Shown here piece after piece: positions 42,618 through 53,537 of a stretch of DNA of 64,000 bases. The notes under the pieces were generated by a model that saw nothing but the letters and a program-made list of their open reading frames with translations, was not told where the DNA came from and ran no database searches. Both the position numbers and the translations under genes were made by a program. The first letter of the stretch is position 1. Each line of letters begins with the position of its first letter. The stretch is from Phragmites australis (Eukaryota; Streptophyta; Magnoliopsida; Poales; Poaceae), in the NCBI RefSeq assembly GCF_958298935.1, contig NC_084922.1, positions 18,540,501 through 18,604,500 of the forward strand, given 5' to 3'.

Positions 42618-44483
42618 ATGGATTCCCATAGTGCTCCACTTTTTGATGGCACAAATTTCACCTGGTGGAAAATTCTAATGACTTATTATTTGCAAGCCCG
42701 AGGGTTAGATGTTTGGAGAGTAACCGAGGAAGGGATGAGGCAACGCCTTACCAACATGGAGAGGTAATTAGATGCACTGGCAAAAAGTATCATTTTATCA
42801 TCTATATATTTTGATGTATTTAATCGTGTTTATTCTCTCACCAATATACATGATATTTGGACTAGTCTGGTTGAAATGTATGAAGTCACAAGCATGTGCG
42901 CAATGAGAAATATCATGTTCTTGTTACTAAGGTTAATGGCATCAAGCAACTGCCTCATGAAAGTGCTAATGATATGTTTTCTCGTTTGAATATTCTTGTT
43001 AATGAGATCAATGTGTTATGTTTGACGTCAATTAAAGATGATCAAGTGGTGAGAAGAATACTCCAAACTCTTTTTCAAAAGTACAAGTTGATCGTCTCCA
43101 TCATCTACGACAACAACGACATAAAAAAGATGACTCTAAGTCAAGTGCTCGGCAAGATCACCGCCCATGAGATGACCATGAATGTGGAGGTGGAAGATCC
43201 TACCTCATTCGACGCCAAGAACCTTACTCTCATAAGCAAGCAAGCTCAATATAAACACATGAAGACAAGGATGGGGAGATAAGAGCAAGAGTCAAGCTCA
43301 AGTGAAGATGATGGAGATAAAAATAAAGAGAGCGATGAAGAGGATGGTCAAAGCACATCTAGTGATGAAGAAATTGATCCCAAGATGTCCAAACTCTTCT
43401 CAAAATTGGAGAAGAACATGAAGAGGATCAATGTCAAGGTTGATCATCCAATCTCCATTCAAGACTTGGTCAAAACAATTGATCACATCAAGAAAGAGAA
43501 GAAAGCCAAGATCAAGAAGAGGGAGACAAGGGGAAGAGCCAAAGCATTCGCAAGCATAGGGAGATGGTTGAGTGATGATGAAGATTCAATCTTAAGCGAT
43601 AAAACTCACCATCCACTCCTCAAAGAGAAGCTCTTCCTTAAGGTCATCATCACACAAGTTGTCTCGTAAGCCATCTCACAAGTGACTTATGGCCAAAGGT
43701 ATGAATAGCAATGTAAGTGATGATGAATTCGATGAAGATTTTCCCTCCTATGATGAGCTTCTTCATTTGATCAATGAGCAACAAAGGGTCCTTAAGAAAC
43801 AATATAAAGAGCTTAAGAAATTTAGTGCACTTAATGAACAATTATTGTGCAAATTCAATTCGCTAAACAAAAAGTATGAAGAGCCTAAGGATAAATTTGA
43901 GTGCATTGAATCTCAAACTAAGGTCTCTTTGAAGCAATCTACCTCTCTTTTTAATTACAATCCTAAGGTAGATGCTTCCACTTCTTGTGATGATTTATAT
44001 ACCTTATCTAGCTCACCCCTTTGCAATAAGATTTATGTTAAGAATGTTGTTGTAGAACAATCTAATAAACTCATCGCACAAGAGAATGATGAGCTTAAAC
44101 AAGAAGTTGAGAAGCTAAAGGAGGACTTGGCGAGATTGAAGGGTAAAAGGCATGTCCAACCTCCTCAAGATAACCGTTCTTTCATAGTGAAGAAGCTTAT
44201 GAATGGGTCAATCATGACATATTTCAAATACCATCAAGAAGGCCACAATTCCTTCCAATGCAAGCAAGTAAAGAAGGAGACTAAGGAGAAGAAGAAGATG
44301 ACGAACCTCCCCAACAAGATCTCCAACCTCTGCACCAAGCCCAACTATAAGGTTAAAATCAAGAACAACCATTACAAGCTCAAGAAGAAGAACAATGGCA
44401 AGGTGGTTGCACACATGGTTGGGAGAAAGGATCGGAGGTGGAATCAACCCATTTGGGTGCAAAGGAAGTCATCATCAACATGA
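42618..44483 (+). pseudogene. gag: Gag gene of gag-only copy 2, broken
   Basis: ATG at 42,618 opens 'MDSHSAPLFDGTNFTWWK', the usual start of copia gag (DUF4219/UBN2 type), but a TAA stops it near 42,765. Later pieces in other frames: 'HESANDMFSRLNILVNEINVL' (42,955-43,020), 'QDLVKTIDHIKKEKKAK' (43,460-43,510) and a final 264-codon frame (43,689-44,483) with 'SNVSDDEFDEDFPSYDELL', heptad-like coiled coil, and a zinc-knuckle remnant 'YFKYHQEGHNSFQC' that has lost its first cysteines. No integrase or reverse transcriptase follows; a non-coding tail does. Confidence 0.72.
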
Positions 44484-45261
44484 AGAGGTCCCAATCGGTT
44501 TGGGTTCTAAAGAATACTTGAAGCCCGAAGTGGCTCGGGGGATTTGGAGACTTGGCTCACAAGATGAAGTAAAAGTTCAAGCAAAGAAGCTAAGTGTACA
44601 AGATTGGATATATTGATGAAGGATCATGAACATCATAATTCCAAATCCCCATCCAATGGTAAAAAAGGTAATGAAGCTAGATGCAAAATCCTTTTATTTA
44701 ACATAGCTCTTTTTACCTCATCTATGATTGTATTTACTTATTTTAATTTATTGCAATACCTAGTGTGAGTCTCATATGGTAGGTTGCTTGTGTTTCTCCC
44801 TTATCAACAAGCAACTACATGGTTTATTAGTTGTAGGTTTCTTACATGGCACTAGTTTTATACATTTTATATCTTTTATATGCTATGATCCAACGTATAT
44901 GATAAATCCCTATTGTTATCAATAACAAGTGCATATAACTCACAAGTATTCAACACTTGTATGCACATATTTAGGGAGAGTATATCCTATAGGTTGTGAT
45001 TTTGAGACTAACATATGTTGCTAGTGACATCTTTTATAGTCTTATGGAGCAATCAATATGTCCCCGAAGGTGTGCAATGCTCAAATGTTTCAATTAGTAT
45101 CATTGTCAAATCTTTGTTCATTTATTCTACCTCCATGCATAATATAGCTTAAAGTTTCTATCTTGACATATGCATTATCTTACTAATTTGCTCTCTTGTT
45201 TTATTTGTCTAGTCTCCTCTAACTATCTGTGACTTCATGAAATAGCTGAATATGGAGCAAA

Positions 45262-45513
45262 ATGAGCACCAGAAGCAGTAATCCAATGATCATGCGATGG
45301 AGGAGGGAAGCGTATGAATACTGGAAATACGAGCAACAATAGGACGAACTACGACTGAAGCGTCAGGATGAGGAGCGCATGAGGAAGGCGATGGAGGAGC
45401 GCGTCACGGCTGAAGCACGCGAAGCAGAGAGGGCAAGGAAGCGAGAGAGGGCCCGTCGCGTTAAGGCGGGAGGCCTTGATGCCCGAAAGGACAAATATTC
45501 TAGGTACACTTAG
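45262..45513 (+). pseudogene. Highly charged coiled-coil fragment, unknown family
   Basis: ATG at 45,262 starts a frame of 84 codons interrupted by TAG at 45,340-45,342 and closed by TAG at 45,511. The text after the stop is strongly Arg/Glu-rich ('EERMRKAMEERVTAEAREAE') and ends 'GGLDARKDKYSRYT'. GC content is well above the AT-rich flanks. The family was not recognised; a transposon accessory protein or a captured exon is possible. The adjoining 45,166-45,261 and 45,514-45,780 are AT-rich without features. Confidence 0.35.
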
Positions 45514-45780
45514 TAGAGAGCATGTATTGTAACCTGATCTACTTTTATTTCCTAAGGCATGTTAGATTTAGCAACGGAATACTATTACGTTAGTCTTTAG
45601 ACGTACCGTACATGCCAATATTTATTGTCATCATCTCTTTTATGGTTAAGGTCCATTCGCGCATCGACGATAAACCCTATGTAATACTTTTCAGCGTATG
45701 TAACATCCGTGCTTGATTCTATGATAATTATGCTCCCGACTATTATTGTTCAATTAATAGTTTTTTTCAGTATTCCTATA

Positions 45781-46189
45781 ACATTAATTTATTAAAAACA
45801 AAAAAATCAAATTTAAATAGAAAAGTTACTGTCGTTAACTCTAATTATTAATAAAAACTCAATAAAAGAGGCATGTCGGTAAAAAAAATACCGATAAACC
45901 TATCAGCATTCCATTTGCCGACAAACATGTCGGCTCTCTGCTCCCGTGACACCCCTATTGGTGTTTATCCGGCGTCCTATCGGTACACGAAATGTCGATA
46001 GGCTTTTTGTCCGCTTTTCACATGTCGACAGGGCCCCAGGCTTAGTACCACGTAGGCTGTTGGTGTTTGAAATACCGATAGAACTCTTGTCAGTATTTCA
46101 CGTGCCGACGTTACCTATTCATGTAATTTTTTGAATTTAGCTATTATTTTTTAATTTTCTAATAAAAATATTATTAAACAAAAAGAGTC
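45781..46189. repeat. Repeat related to the foldback element, next to the Y14 promoter
   Basis: It contains repeated TGTCGGTA / TACCGATA and CATGTCGACAGG / CACGTGCCGACG motifs in both orientations. It ends with an AT-rich block (TTTTTAATTTTCTAATAAAAATATTATT) that is nearly the same as the end of the foldback at 60,555-61,253. It is shorter and less symmetrical. It ends about 100 bp upstream of the Y14 start codon. Confidence 0.55.
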
Positions 46190-46289
46190 CCCCCGGCGCG
46201 AGGCCGCGAACGAGAAGCCCAGAACTCGTCCCCGAAATCCACCCTAGCACCGACCACCGAGCGACCCCGAGGCAGGCACGCAGGCGGCG

Positions 46290-49200
46290 ATGGCGGCGGC
46301 GAACGCGGGGGATGTGGAGGTGGTCGACTTCGACTCCGACGACGACGACCTCATGGACGACGACGCCCCCGAGGCCAACCCGGCCCCGGCGGCCCCGCGC
46401 CTCCGTTCCACCATCGCCGCCGGAGGGGACTCCGCCGCTGCCGCGCGCAAGACCAAGGGCCGCGGGTTCCGCGAGGAACCTTCCTCCTCGCGCCCCCTCG
46501 CCGGCCGCGGCGACTTCGATTCCCTTGGCTCGGACGACGGCCCCGGCCCCCTCAGATGTACGCCCCTACCGCTTCCCCCTTCCCTTTTCCTCCCCCTCTT
46601 CGGGTGATTGTGGAGGTGCTCCGTTCTTTTTTGAGTGCATTTAGTTTCGGCTGGTGGTTGTCTAGGATCTTGCTTTGTTGAAGCAGATGCGTCGATCTTG
46701 CTCTGTCGGTAGGGTTTTGCGTTTCTTGGTCGGTTCTGTGGGCTCCTAGCGCTTGTGCTGAGATATGTCCTGCGGAAGGTTGCTGCTTTGTCTCTTGATT
46801 TGGTAGTAACAAAGTAAGAGACCTCATGTTAGGCCTCAGAACTGATGCCGTAATTTGCCTTGGTCAGTGGTCAACAGATTCGATGGTTTGCTATATGTTC
46901 CTCTTTTTAGCAGCAAATCTTTGTATAAAAAAATAGAATCACGAGAATAGCATAGAGAATTGATCTTGGTTGCTTAACAAGAGTCACTCCCTTTTGGTTT
47001 CTGAGTTCAAGAATTAGATCTGCAAACTAGAAAACAGGTCGTGCCTGACTAGATATTGTAATCTTTTTTTCTAGGTGATGGTATTGTGATTCGAAATTTT
47101 GCTTATTGATGTGGATATTGGATAATTTTTTTAATTATTATTGGTTCTGCATTCAAAGAATTCGATGTGCGTTGACTGTTCTTGCTTTAATCGTTATTAT
47201 GATTCTTATTTTGCATGTTGATGTGGATAAGTATTATTAATTGAACTGTTGAATACAAAGGTTGGTGTTTCGATTGATGTGAAAATTGTATTATTCCTAA
47301 AATTTGAGTTATCTGGATGCAATTAAGTTTTTTTTTTCATCTTTTTGTTTTTCAAATTTGTTCTCTGTTTGTGATATGGAGGTGGACGTGCAACAAGTTA
47401 ACAAGTTCATTTGCAATGCTGTCAGTGTTTTCTTGGCTCTTTGGGCAGTTGGAGGTTACAATAGGTGCAAAAGTTGAAACTGATTGTCTGTTTCCATTCA
47501 AGATGTTTTTGCTCAGAAACAGGAATCTTTCAAGTCATGGAATTTTTTCTGTGCACCAAGTTTTGAGATTTGACATTTCTTATGTGGTTAGGCAGACTTC
47601 ATGTCAAATAAGGTTCTTTGGTACGGTGTGCAGTTATACAAATTGGAGGCCTGATGTGCTAAAAGCTACATTATCAAACTAATATTTATTTTTTGGTCTT
47701 ACGATTACTTGTTGGGGCAACTGGCTCGTTAGCTGTTTTCACTATTTGTGACTAATGACTGATCAATTCAAATTAACTGCTGTATGGTGTGTGTCTTCTG
47801 GCCCTTAACTCTTAGAACATTAAAATTTTGTTCTCCCCTTGTGTTGTATGCAGTTCTAGTAGGTTAAAAAAAAAGGTTTGTATGCCTACAGAAGAAAACG
47901 TAGGCTTGTTATATTATAATATAATGTCTGCTTGTTTTAAGAGTTTGCTACTTCCGAGATTTTTATTTATGGAGTAGTATACTGCCTCTTGTAGTACAAC
48001 ATGAAGGAATATATTGTCTGCTTGTTTTATGATTTTACTACTTCCGATATTGTGATTAATCTGGTAGTATACTATCTCTTGTAGTACAACATGAAGTTAC
48101 ATGCATTATTAGTTTTTTGAAAGCCTTACATGCAAGAATGACTCAGGCGCTTGTATGAAGTTTTGTTTTCGGTTGAAACTCTGTTGCTCGAAGCTTGCGT
48201 TATTTGTCAAAGATTTATTGTCAGTTTGGCCTCGTTCTTTACAAGATTTTCATATTTTCTCCATTAAAATGATTACTCCCTGCAGTTGTGTATAAATGTT
48301 TTTGACTTTTTTGTTTAAAAAAGGTGAGGGTTATCTTCAGTTTGCACTATTCCATGTAATCCATTATGTTGTTGCCATCTTGTTAAGGCAATTCCCTAAG
48401 CAATAAGCATTTCACATTGCTATTTGTCAACTGCAAATTTATGAAGTTTACCAATTAAACAAGAACCAAGTACTTTACTTCCCACAACTATATATTTTGT
48501 GTGTTGAGGTCTTGCTGTGCACTGATAATTGACCTAATTACTTTAGCTCATATATACTTCCCCCTTTTTTGTGTGTTTTCAGCTATTGAGGGGTGGATTA
48601 TTTTGGTAACTGGGGTTCATGAAGAAGCACAGGAGGATGATCTCCATAATGCTTTTCGGGAGTTTGGGCAGGTCAAGAACCTGCATTTGAATTTAGATCG
48701 CCGTACTGGGTTTGTCAAGGTAAGTCTTTGTTCATAGCTGTTACATGTTTGGCTATTCCTGCCTTTGGTGGGAGCTCTTTCCAATTCAGATTGCTATATT
48801 CTTCAACAGTTACAAATTGAAATATAAGCAATTGTTGAGTATGTTAGTATGTAAAAGGTTATACAGGTTGTACAAGCAGTTCCTCTCTATGTGTAATAAG
48901 TGATCGTTTTGTTGCAAACAAATGTTCATGACAAATACCATTACATTTTGACTTCTAGTACATAAGCTGGATTACAAGCTTCGTGTAAGATTACAGTTTT
49001 TCCCTTGTCTTCAGGTTGGGTAGTAAGTTAGGGTCTTAACCTATCATATTTTCTTTAGCAAGTTGACAAAGAACTGTATCTGACAGTTATAAGAATAAAT
49101 GAATTTACTTGAAGCATGTGACTTGGTAAATATAAAATGACCTAAGCTGATAGGTGTTGTACTTGCCAAATACCTAGTATTAAAATTACTTGAAGCATAT

Positions 49201-50739
49201 GCATTGCCCGCTTGTATGAAAAGCCCTTGACATGCAGAAAGTAAATGCTACTTTAGGATACTTTAAGGTCTAGTTGGGTTGTGTTGGATGATTAGCTCTG
49301 CAAGGAACTGTTGCTGTACCATGCTCATAATAAGCTTTAGCCAAACGAAAGATGATATTTTACATTCGTAGTTCATTGTTATGGTTGCTTTATTATTACT
49401 CCTGAAAGCAGGATTTTGATAATTGTCTTATTTCAGTTTTAGAAGCTTTATTTTGCCAAAATAGTTTTAGAGAGAACAAAGTCAATTAGGTCCATTCCAT
49501 ATGTCATGACTAAATACCATAACTAATCCTACTATCTTATAAACACGGAATATTGACACACACTGGTACTGGTATTGTTGAGCTGTTGGTCTCTTAAGCT
49601 TTCTACAATATCTTGTTCTGTGCGGTGGTACTGTAATCAGATCTACTATTAATTAATACATTTTGTTGCTTCTTTTGGCCACGTAATTTTTGTTTAGTAT
49701 TTGTGCTATGCGCTTCTGATGAGTCTGATCATTTGGTGAATTTACACAAGAAAGAAGATGCATGGAGTTTAATTGTTTGCCCTGTCTCTTATGCAGGGAT
49801 ATGCTTTGATTGAATACGAGAACTTTGAGGAAGCCCAGGCTGCAATAAAAGCAATGGACGGAAGTGAGCTTGTTACACAGATAATAAATGTTGACTGGGC
49901 ATTTAGTAGTGGCCCTGTCAAGCGAAGAAATGTTCGCAGGAGGTATGTCTTGTTGCAACCTATCAAATGCAATTGGCCCTTTAGGTGCAATGAACTTTTG
50001 GTTTGGGCACCAAATCTATATGAAAGATTCCAAAAGACATACAAAGTGTAGCCTAAAAAGTGTCGTATCATGTGTTAAAATTTCAACTACAAACTTATAA
50101 TGTGCTTACAGGGAAAAAGATACGTTTGCTGTGAATATTAACATATTTAGTATCACTTGTCATAATATTCCAAATTTTGTTGCTCTTAACATAATAACAC
50201 TTGAATTATAAATTTTATACATAGATAGAGTAAATTGGAAGTGTACTGTAGATTTGGACTTAATTATTTATGGATCTTTGTTGATTTAGTACCTAAACCA
50301 AAAGCATTGCTGTTATCCTTTGTTAATTCTTTGCCACATTGACGGGAAATTTATGTGTATGAAGCCACTTTCCAGTTTATAGGCTTCCAGTAAAAAACTA
50401 ACGAGTGAACTCTTTTATGCAATTAGTTAATTTGCAGAATATATGTGTAGCAGTTTTTCACTTGTCACGGAGGCAGATTACTAGCCCACGTCCTGAACGT
50501 TCAAGTAACAATATTCTTCCATTGCAGGCACATTCATTTATGCTAGGACATTTAGGGAAGTTCTGTTATTGGGTTTTCATTTATTTGTATTTTGTACTCA
50601 TGGTTTCTATATTCATGATAATCATGTATGCCCTGTTCTTCTATTCTCTGAAGTTTCTTTTGGTCGTCGCTAGTCGCTACAGCTAACTCTTATTGTGAAT
50701 TTTTGCAGATCAAGGAGCCCTCCCAGGAGGAGATACTGA
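46290..50739 (+). CDS. Y14: RNA-binding protein Y14 (RBM8A), exon junction complex core
   Basis: Five exons: 46290-46557, 48583-48719, 49797-49942, 50473-50504/5, 50709-50739 (TGA). Residues 1-89 are acidic then Gly/Arg-rich, with the family phrases '[10 protein letters not shown]' and '[16 protein letters not shown]'. One RRM follows (about 92-170): RNP2-like 'IILVTGV', '[20 protein letters not shown]', '[23 protein letters not shown]' and 'VDWAFSSGP'. The protein pairs with MAGO and marks spliced exon junctions on mRNA in the nucleus and cytoplasm. Introns 1-3 are GT-AG. The last donor is odd: the GT after position 50,504 puts exon 5 out of frame, whereas an exon ending at 50,505 would give the expected RS-rich tail 'SRSPPRRRY'. 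The promoter is GC-rich without a TATA box. Confidence 0.92.
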
Positions 50740-51371
50740 GCTTGCTTTCTCCACCTTGTCATAAGGAGCGCTTGCCAGCTGAAACATGGGTGGCTTTCCA
50801 GGCTGTGTTTTCCCGATTTCGCAAGTGAAGTTTGATGCATGATGATGGTTGGCTTTCGGTTTCCAACTACTCATAGTATGACCTCTGTATCTCATTTCCT
50901 GTTTCCTTTGCATTTGGTGTATGCTGGTTTGTTCAAACATGCCATGAGGATTAGTCTCCGATTGTAATTGTGACGTATGGTACTGTGGAATTGATGCTTC
51001 GACTTCTATATTATTCAGTGATTCAGTGGTTGAACTAACTTGGAGGATACATTGTCCATTTAAAACACTTTACAAAATTTATGAGGACACTATTGGTCAC
51101 ACAAATCGGCTGGGTGCGCCATTGGTGAATTGGTCATCACCACTCACCACATGAATAGAGCTCCGAGTCACCACACCAAATTGACATTTCTTACAAGATT
51201 TGGAGAAGGTAGGAAAGAAGTGGAGGAGATGATGGCAAGCGGGCAAATAGGAATTCTAATACGAACTATAGCATTTGACGGGCAGCTATTAGGACGAGCT
51301 ATTCGATCTCATACTGCATTTGATGGCATATAACGATTCTTCTCAATATAATGTCATGGTGATTTTAAAAA
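50740..51371. other. Y14 3' untranslated region and intergenic sequence
   Basis: The first 250 bp after the Y14 stop are probably the 3' untranslated region; no exact AATAAA was seen. The remainder is intergenic with no recognisable gene. Confidence 0.4.
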
Positions 51372-51613
51372 GAGAGTAAAATACACTAGCGGTACTTAAA
51401 CTTATCTTTTGGTGTTATCCAAATCCTTAAACTCTTTGGTGTTATCTAGATCCTTTAACTCTTAAAATGCATATATGAGTCTCTAAACTTGCTAAGTATG
51501 CTACTTAAGGCCTAAACCCTTATATTTAGCATTGTATGTACCTAAATTTGCATTTTAAGAGTTTAGGACCTAGATGACACCGATGGACAAGTTTAAGATC
51601 ACAATTTACTCTT
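51372..51613. repeat. MITE with long terminal inverted repeats
   Basis: About 240 bp. The left end AGAGTAAAATACACT...CTTAAACTTATC mirrors the right end GACAAGTTTAAGATCACAATTTACTCT. The inner parts also pair ('CTTTAACTCTTAAAATGCA' with 'TGCATTTTAAGAGTTTAGG'). No coding capacity. The arms would fold into one hairpin. Confidence 0.7.
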
Positions 51614-51869
51614 ACAAAAATGTATTGAAAGTAGTGCATCTAGTTTAACATATAATCAATTTGAAATTCAAATTTATACGTTGATAGAGTAATTTAATTA
51701 AGAAGTGTTGATCGATTAATTTAATTAAGAAGTGCATCTGACTAGGTCCTGAATCATACCGATATTTTTCTCGAAGGATCCTACAAAAGTTATCATAAGT
51801 AACCACATGCGTGCTATACACATGTGGAATCAATAATATTGTAATAGGACCCGAAAATTTATAAACGTG

Positions 51870-52048
51870 CACTACATTGTAATATCTGTGCTTGCACTCG
51901 GGTCTCACGTGCAGCATTTCGTCGTCCATGTACTCACTGAGGCAGATAGAGCACATGGAGTCCTCACGGTGGCCTTGTTGGTGAACGAGACCTTATGGTA
52001 GGACACGATAGTGGCTGGATCAAGCCTCACAGGGGATGAAGTCTCCAT
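51870..52048 (-). pseudogene. RING-H2 (ATL-type) ubiquitin ligase remnant
   Basis: The minus-strand text 'METSSPVRLDPATIVSYHKV' (from 52,048) changes frame into 'MCSICLSEYMDDEMLHVRPECKH' (51,956-51,888). This is the first half of a RING-H2 finger with the C-x2-C pair and the C-x-H pair of the ATL family. The second half of the RING is absent; AT-rich sequence follows. It is a truncated, frameshifted copy that could not bind an E2 enzyme. Confidence 0.6.
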
Positions 52049-53537
52049 CGCAACTGAGGAGTGGGCCTGGATGTCCTCAACATCTCCTGGGGCATCACTA
52101 CAGCTATGGCTTTTGCCACATGTGCTGAGTCCATAGGTTCACGACCATCCTTCGCTCCTTACTGCTCTATAGGAGGTACTTCCCTACAAGAGCTGCTACC
52201 ACTCACTGTCGTGGACAACTCTATCTCCAAGGTGGCCCACTCATGCATTCTTCACTACACCTAGATCTCCTAATTTCTTACCACATCAGGAGTAGGATTG
52301 GGTATGACATGGATGAGGATGCTAAGGGAGATGGTGGTGTGGCACGCTAGTCCACGGGGGTTGATGGGGGGGGGGGGAGGAGGAAGGTAGTGGCGTGGCA
52401 CCGCGAGTCAGACCCCCGGGGGCACAACTGAGGAAGGGTGGTGCGGGGAGGAGGGGCCACATAGATGGGGATGGGTGGCACAGGGAGGCGAGGCGACATG
52501 GACATCAGGAAGGGGAGGTAGCAAAAAGAAGGTGACATGGGAGGAGTGAGAGAGATGGGGAGATGGGCGTTGGTAGGGGTGGAGGAGGCGCAATGTCTGG
52601 TGCTAGTGAAAAGGAAACGACTAAGAGATGGAAGGAAGGAGGGATAATTTATGGGAGCAGGATTAGAGAGGTTGAGTTTTCATATAAACTATGTTTGGTG
52701 TTTGACGTGATATAATATTAGAACAACGTGTGCAGTTTGATCTAGGTGGTTGGATGACCGAGATCTTTTGAAATTTTCAAACTTGTGCTTTTATAGTTTA
52801 GATACGTATGTTTGTTGTATAGCTAAACATTTACCAATTTGTTATCAGTGTGTTGTCTACAATATGTTGTTGTCATGATTGCTAATTTTTTTTTTATATA
52901 AATGCATCTTATTGTGAATGTTTATAATACTTGTGTCAACTTTCATATGTGAATAATGAAAATTGGCATTTATATTAAATATTTGACCTTTTGATTATTA
53001 GATAATCCTGCTGACTTGGCTAGAGTCGGTAGAGTTGAATTGGAGTTGTATCAAATAGAGTTAGGATCCTAGGTGAACGACGGAGTCTTTATAATGAGAT
53101 TTTAAGTTTTTAACTACTCAAGAATTACCTCTGCCTGAGTGGTAGAAGTCACCAGAGAATACGATATTACCTATCACAATTTAAATATTAATGACCACAA
53201 TTTATAGAGTTCTTTCATGATAGGGACATGCGTCACCTCATAATCAAAAACAAGTTTCAAACTACCTCTTCATAAGTCATAACACTTCACCTGTAAATTA
53301 ATTATCCCATCAAAATCCCTAATTTATCCTGTCAAAATCGAGCAAAATTATCCGTGAAGCATAAAAAATGGCAAACACGGAATAACGCCACCACATATTC
53401 CTTGGCACTGGAGAGCCAGCGATTCCCCCGTCCTCCTTGCTACTGCTCCCCTCCGCTGTTTGGTCAGCAGCAATCATCGGGGCAAGCAAAGAAATCCCCG
53501 ATACCCGTTCCTATCGAGGGCGCCGAGAGGGGAAGCG
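52049..53537. other. Intergenic, including a G-rich low-complexity block
   Basis: 52,310-52,620 is purine-rich and GC-rich with a run of 12 G (52,366-52,377); open frames there are low-complexity. 52,640-53,340 is AT-rich with nothing recognisable. 53,400-53,537 is the GC-rich 5' region of the phosphatase gene, without a TATA box. Confidence 0.45.

Larger units (their letters stand above)
40879..45165 (+). mobile_element. Gag-only LTR retrotransposon, copy 2 (truncated)
   Basis: 5' LTR (40,879-42,551), tRNA-iMet-type primer site (42,554), gag (42,618-44,483) and the same non-coding tail as copy 1, up to about 45,165 where similarity to copy 1 stops. No 3' LTR follows. There is no pol. It is in the opposite orientation to copy 1 and about 16 kb away. 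Gag stops and frame changes show it is old. Confidence 0.78.

Noticed and set aside
52347..52593. Pro/His-rich minus-strand frames
   Set aside because: Produced by the purine-rich low-complexity block; no conserved features.
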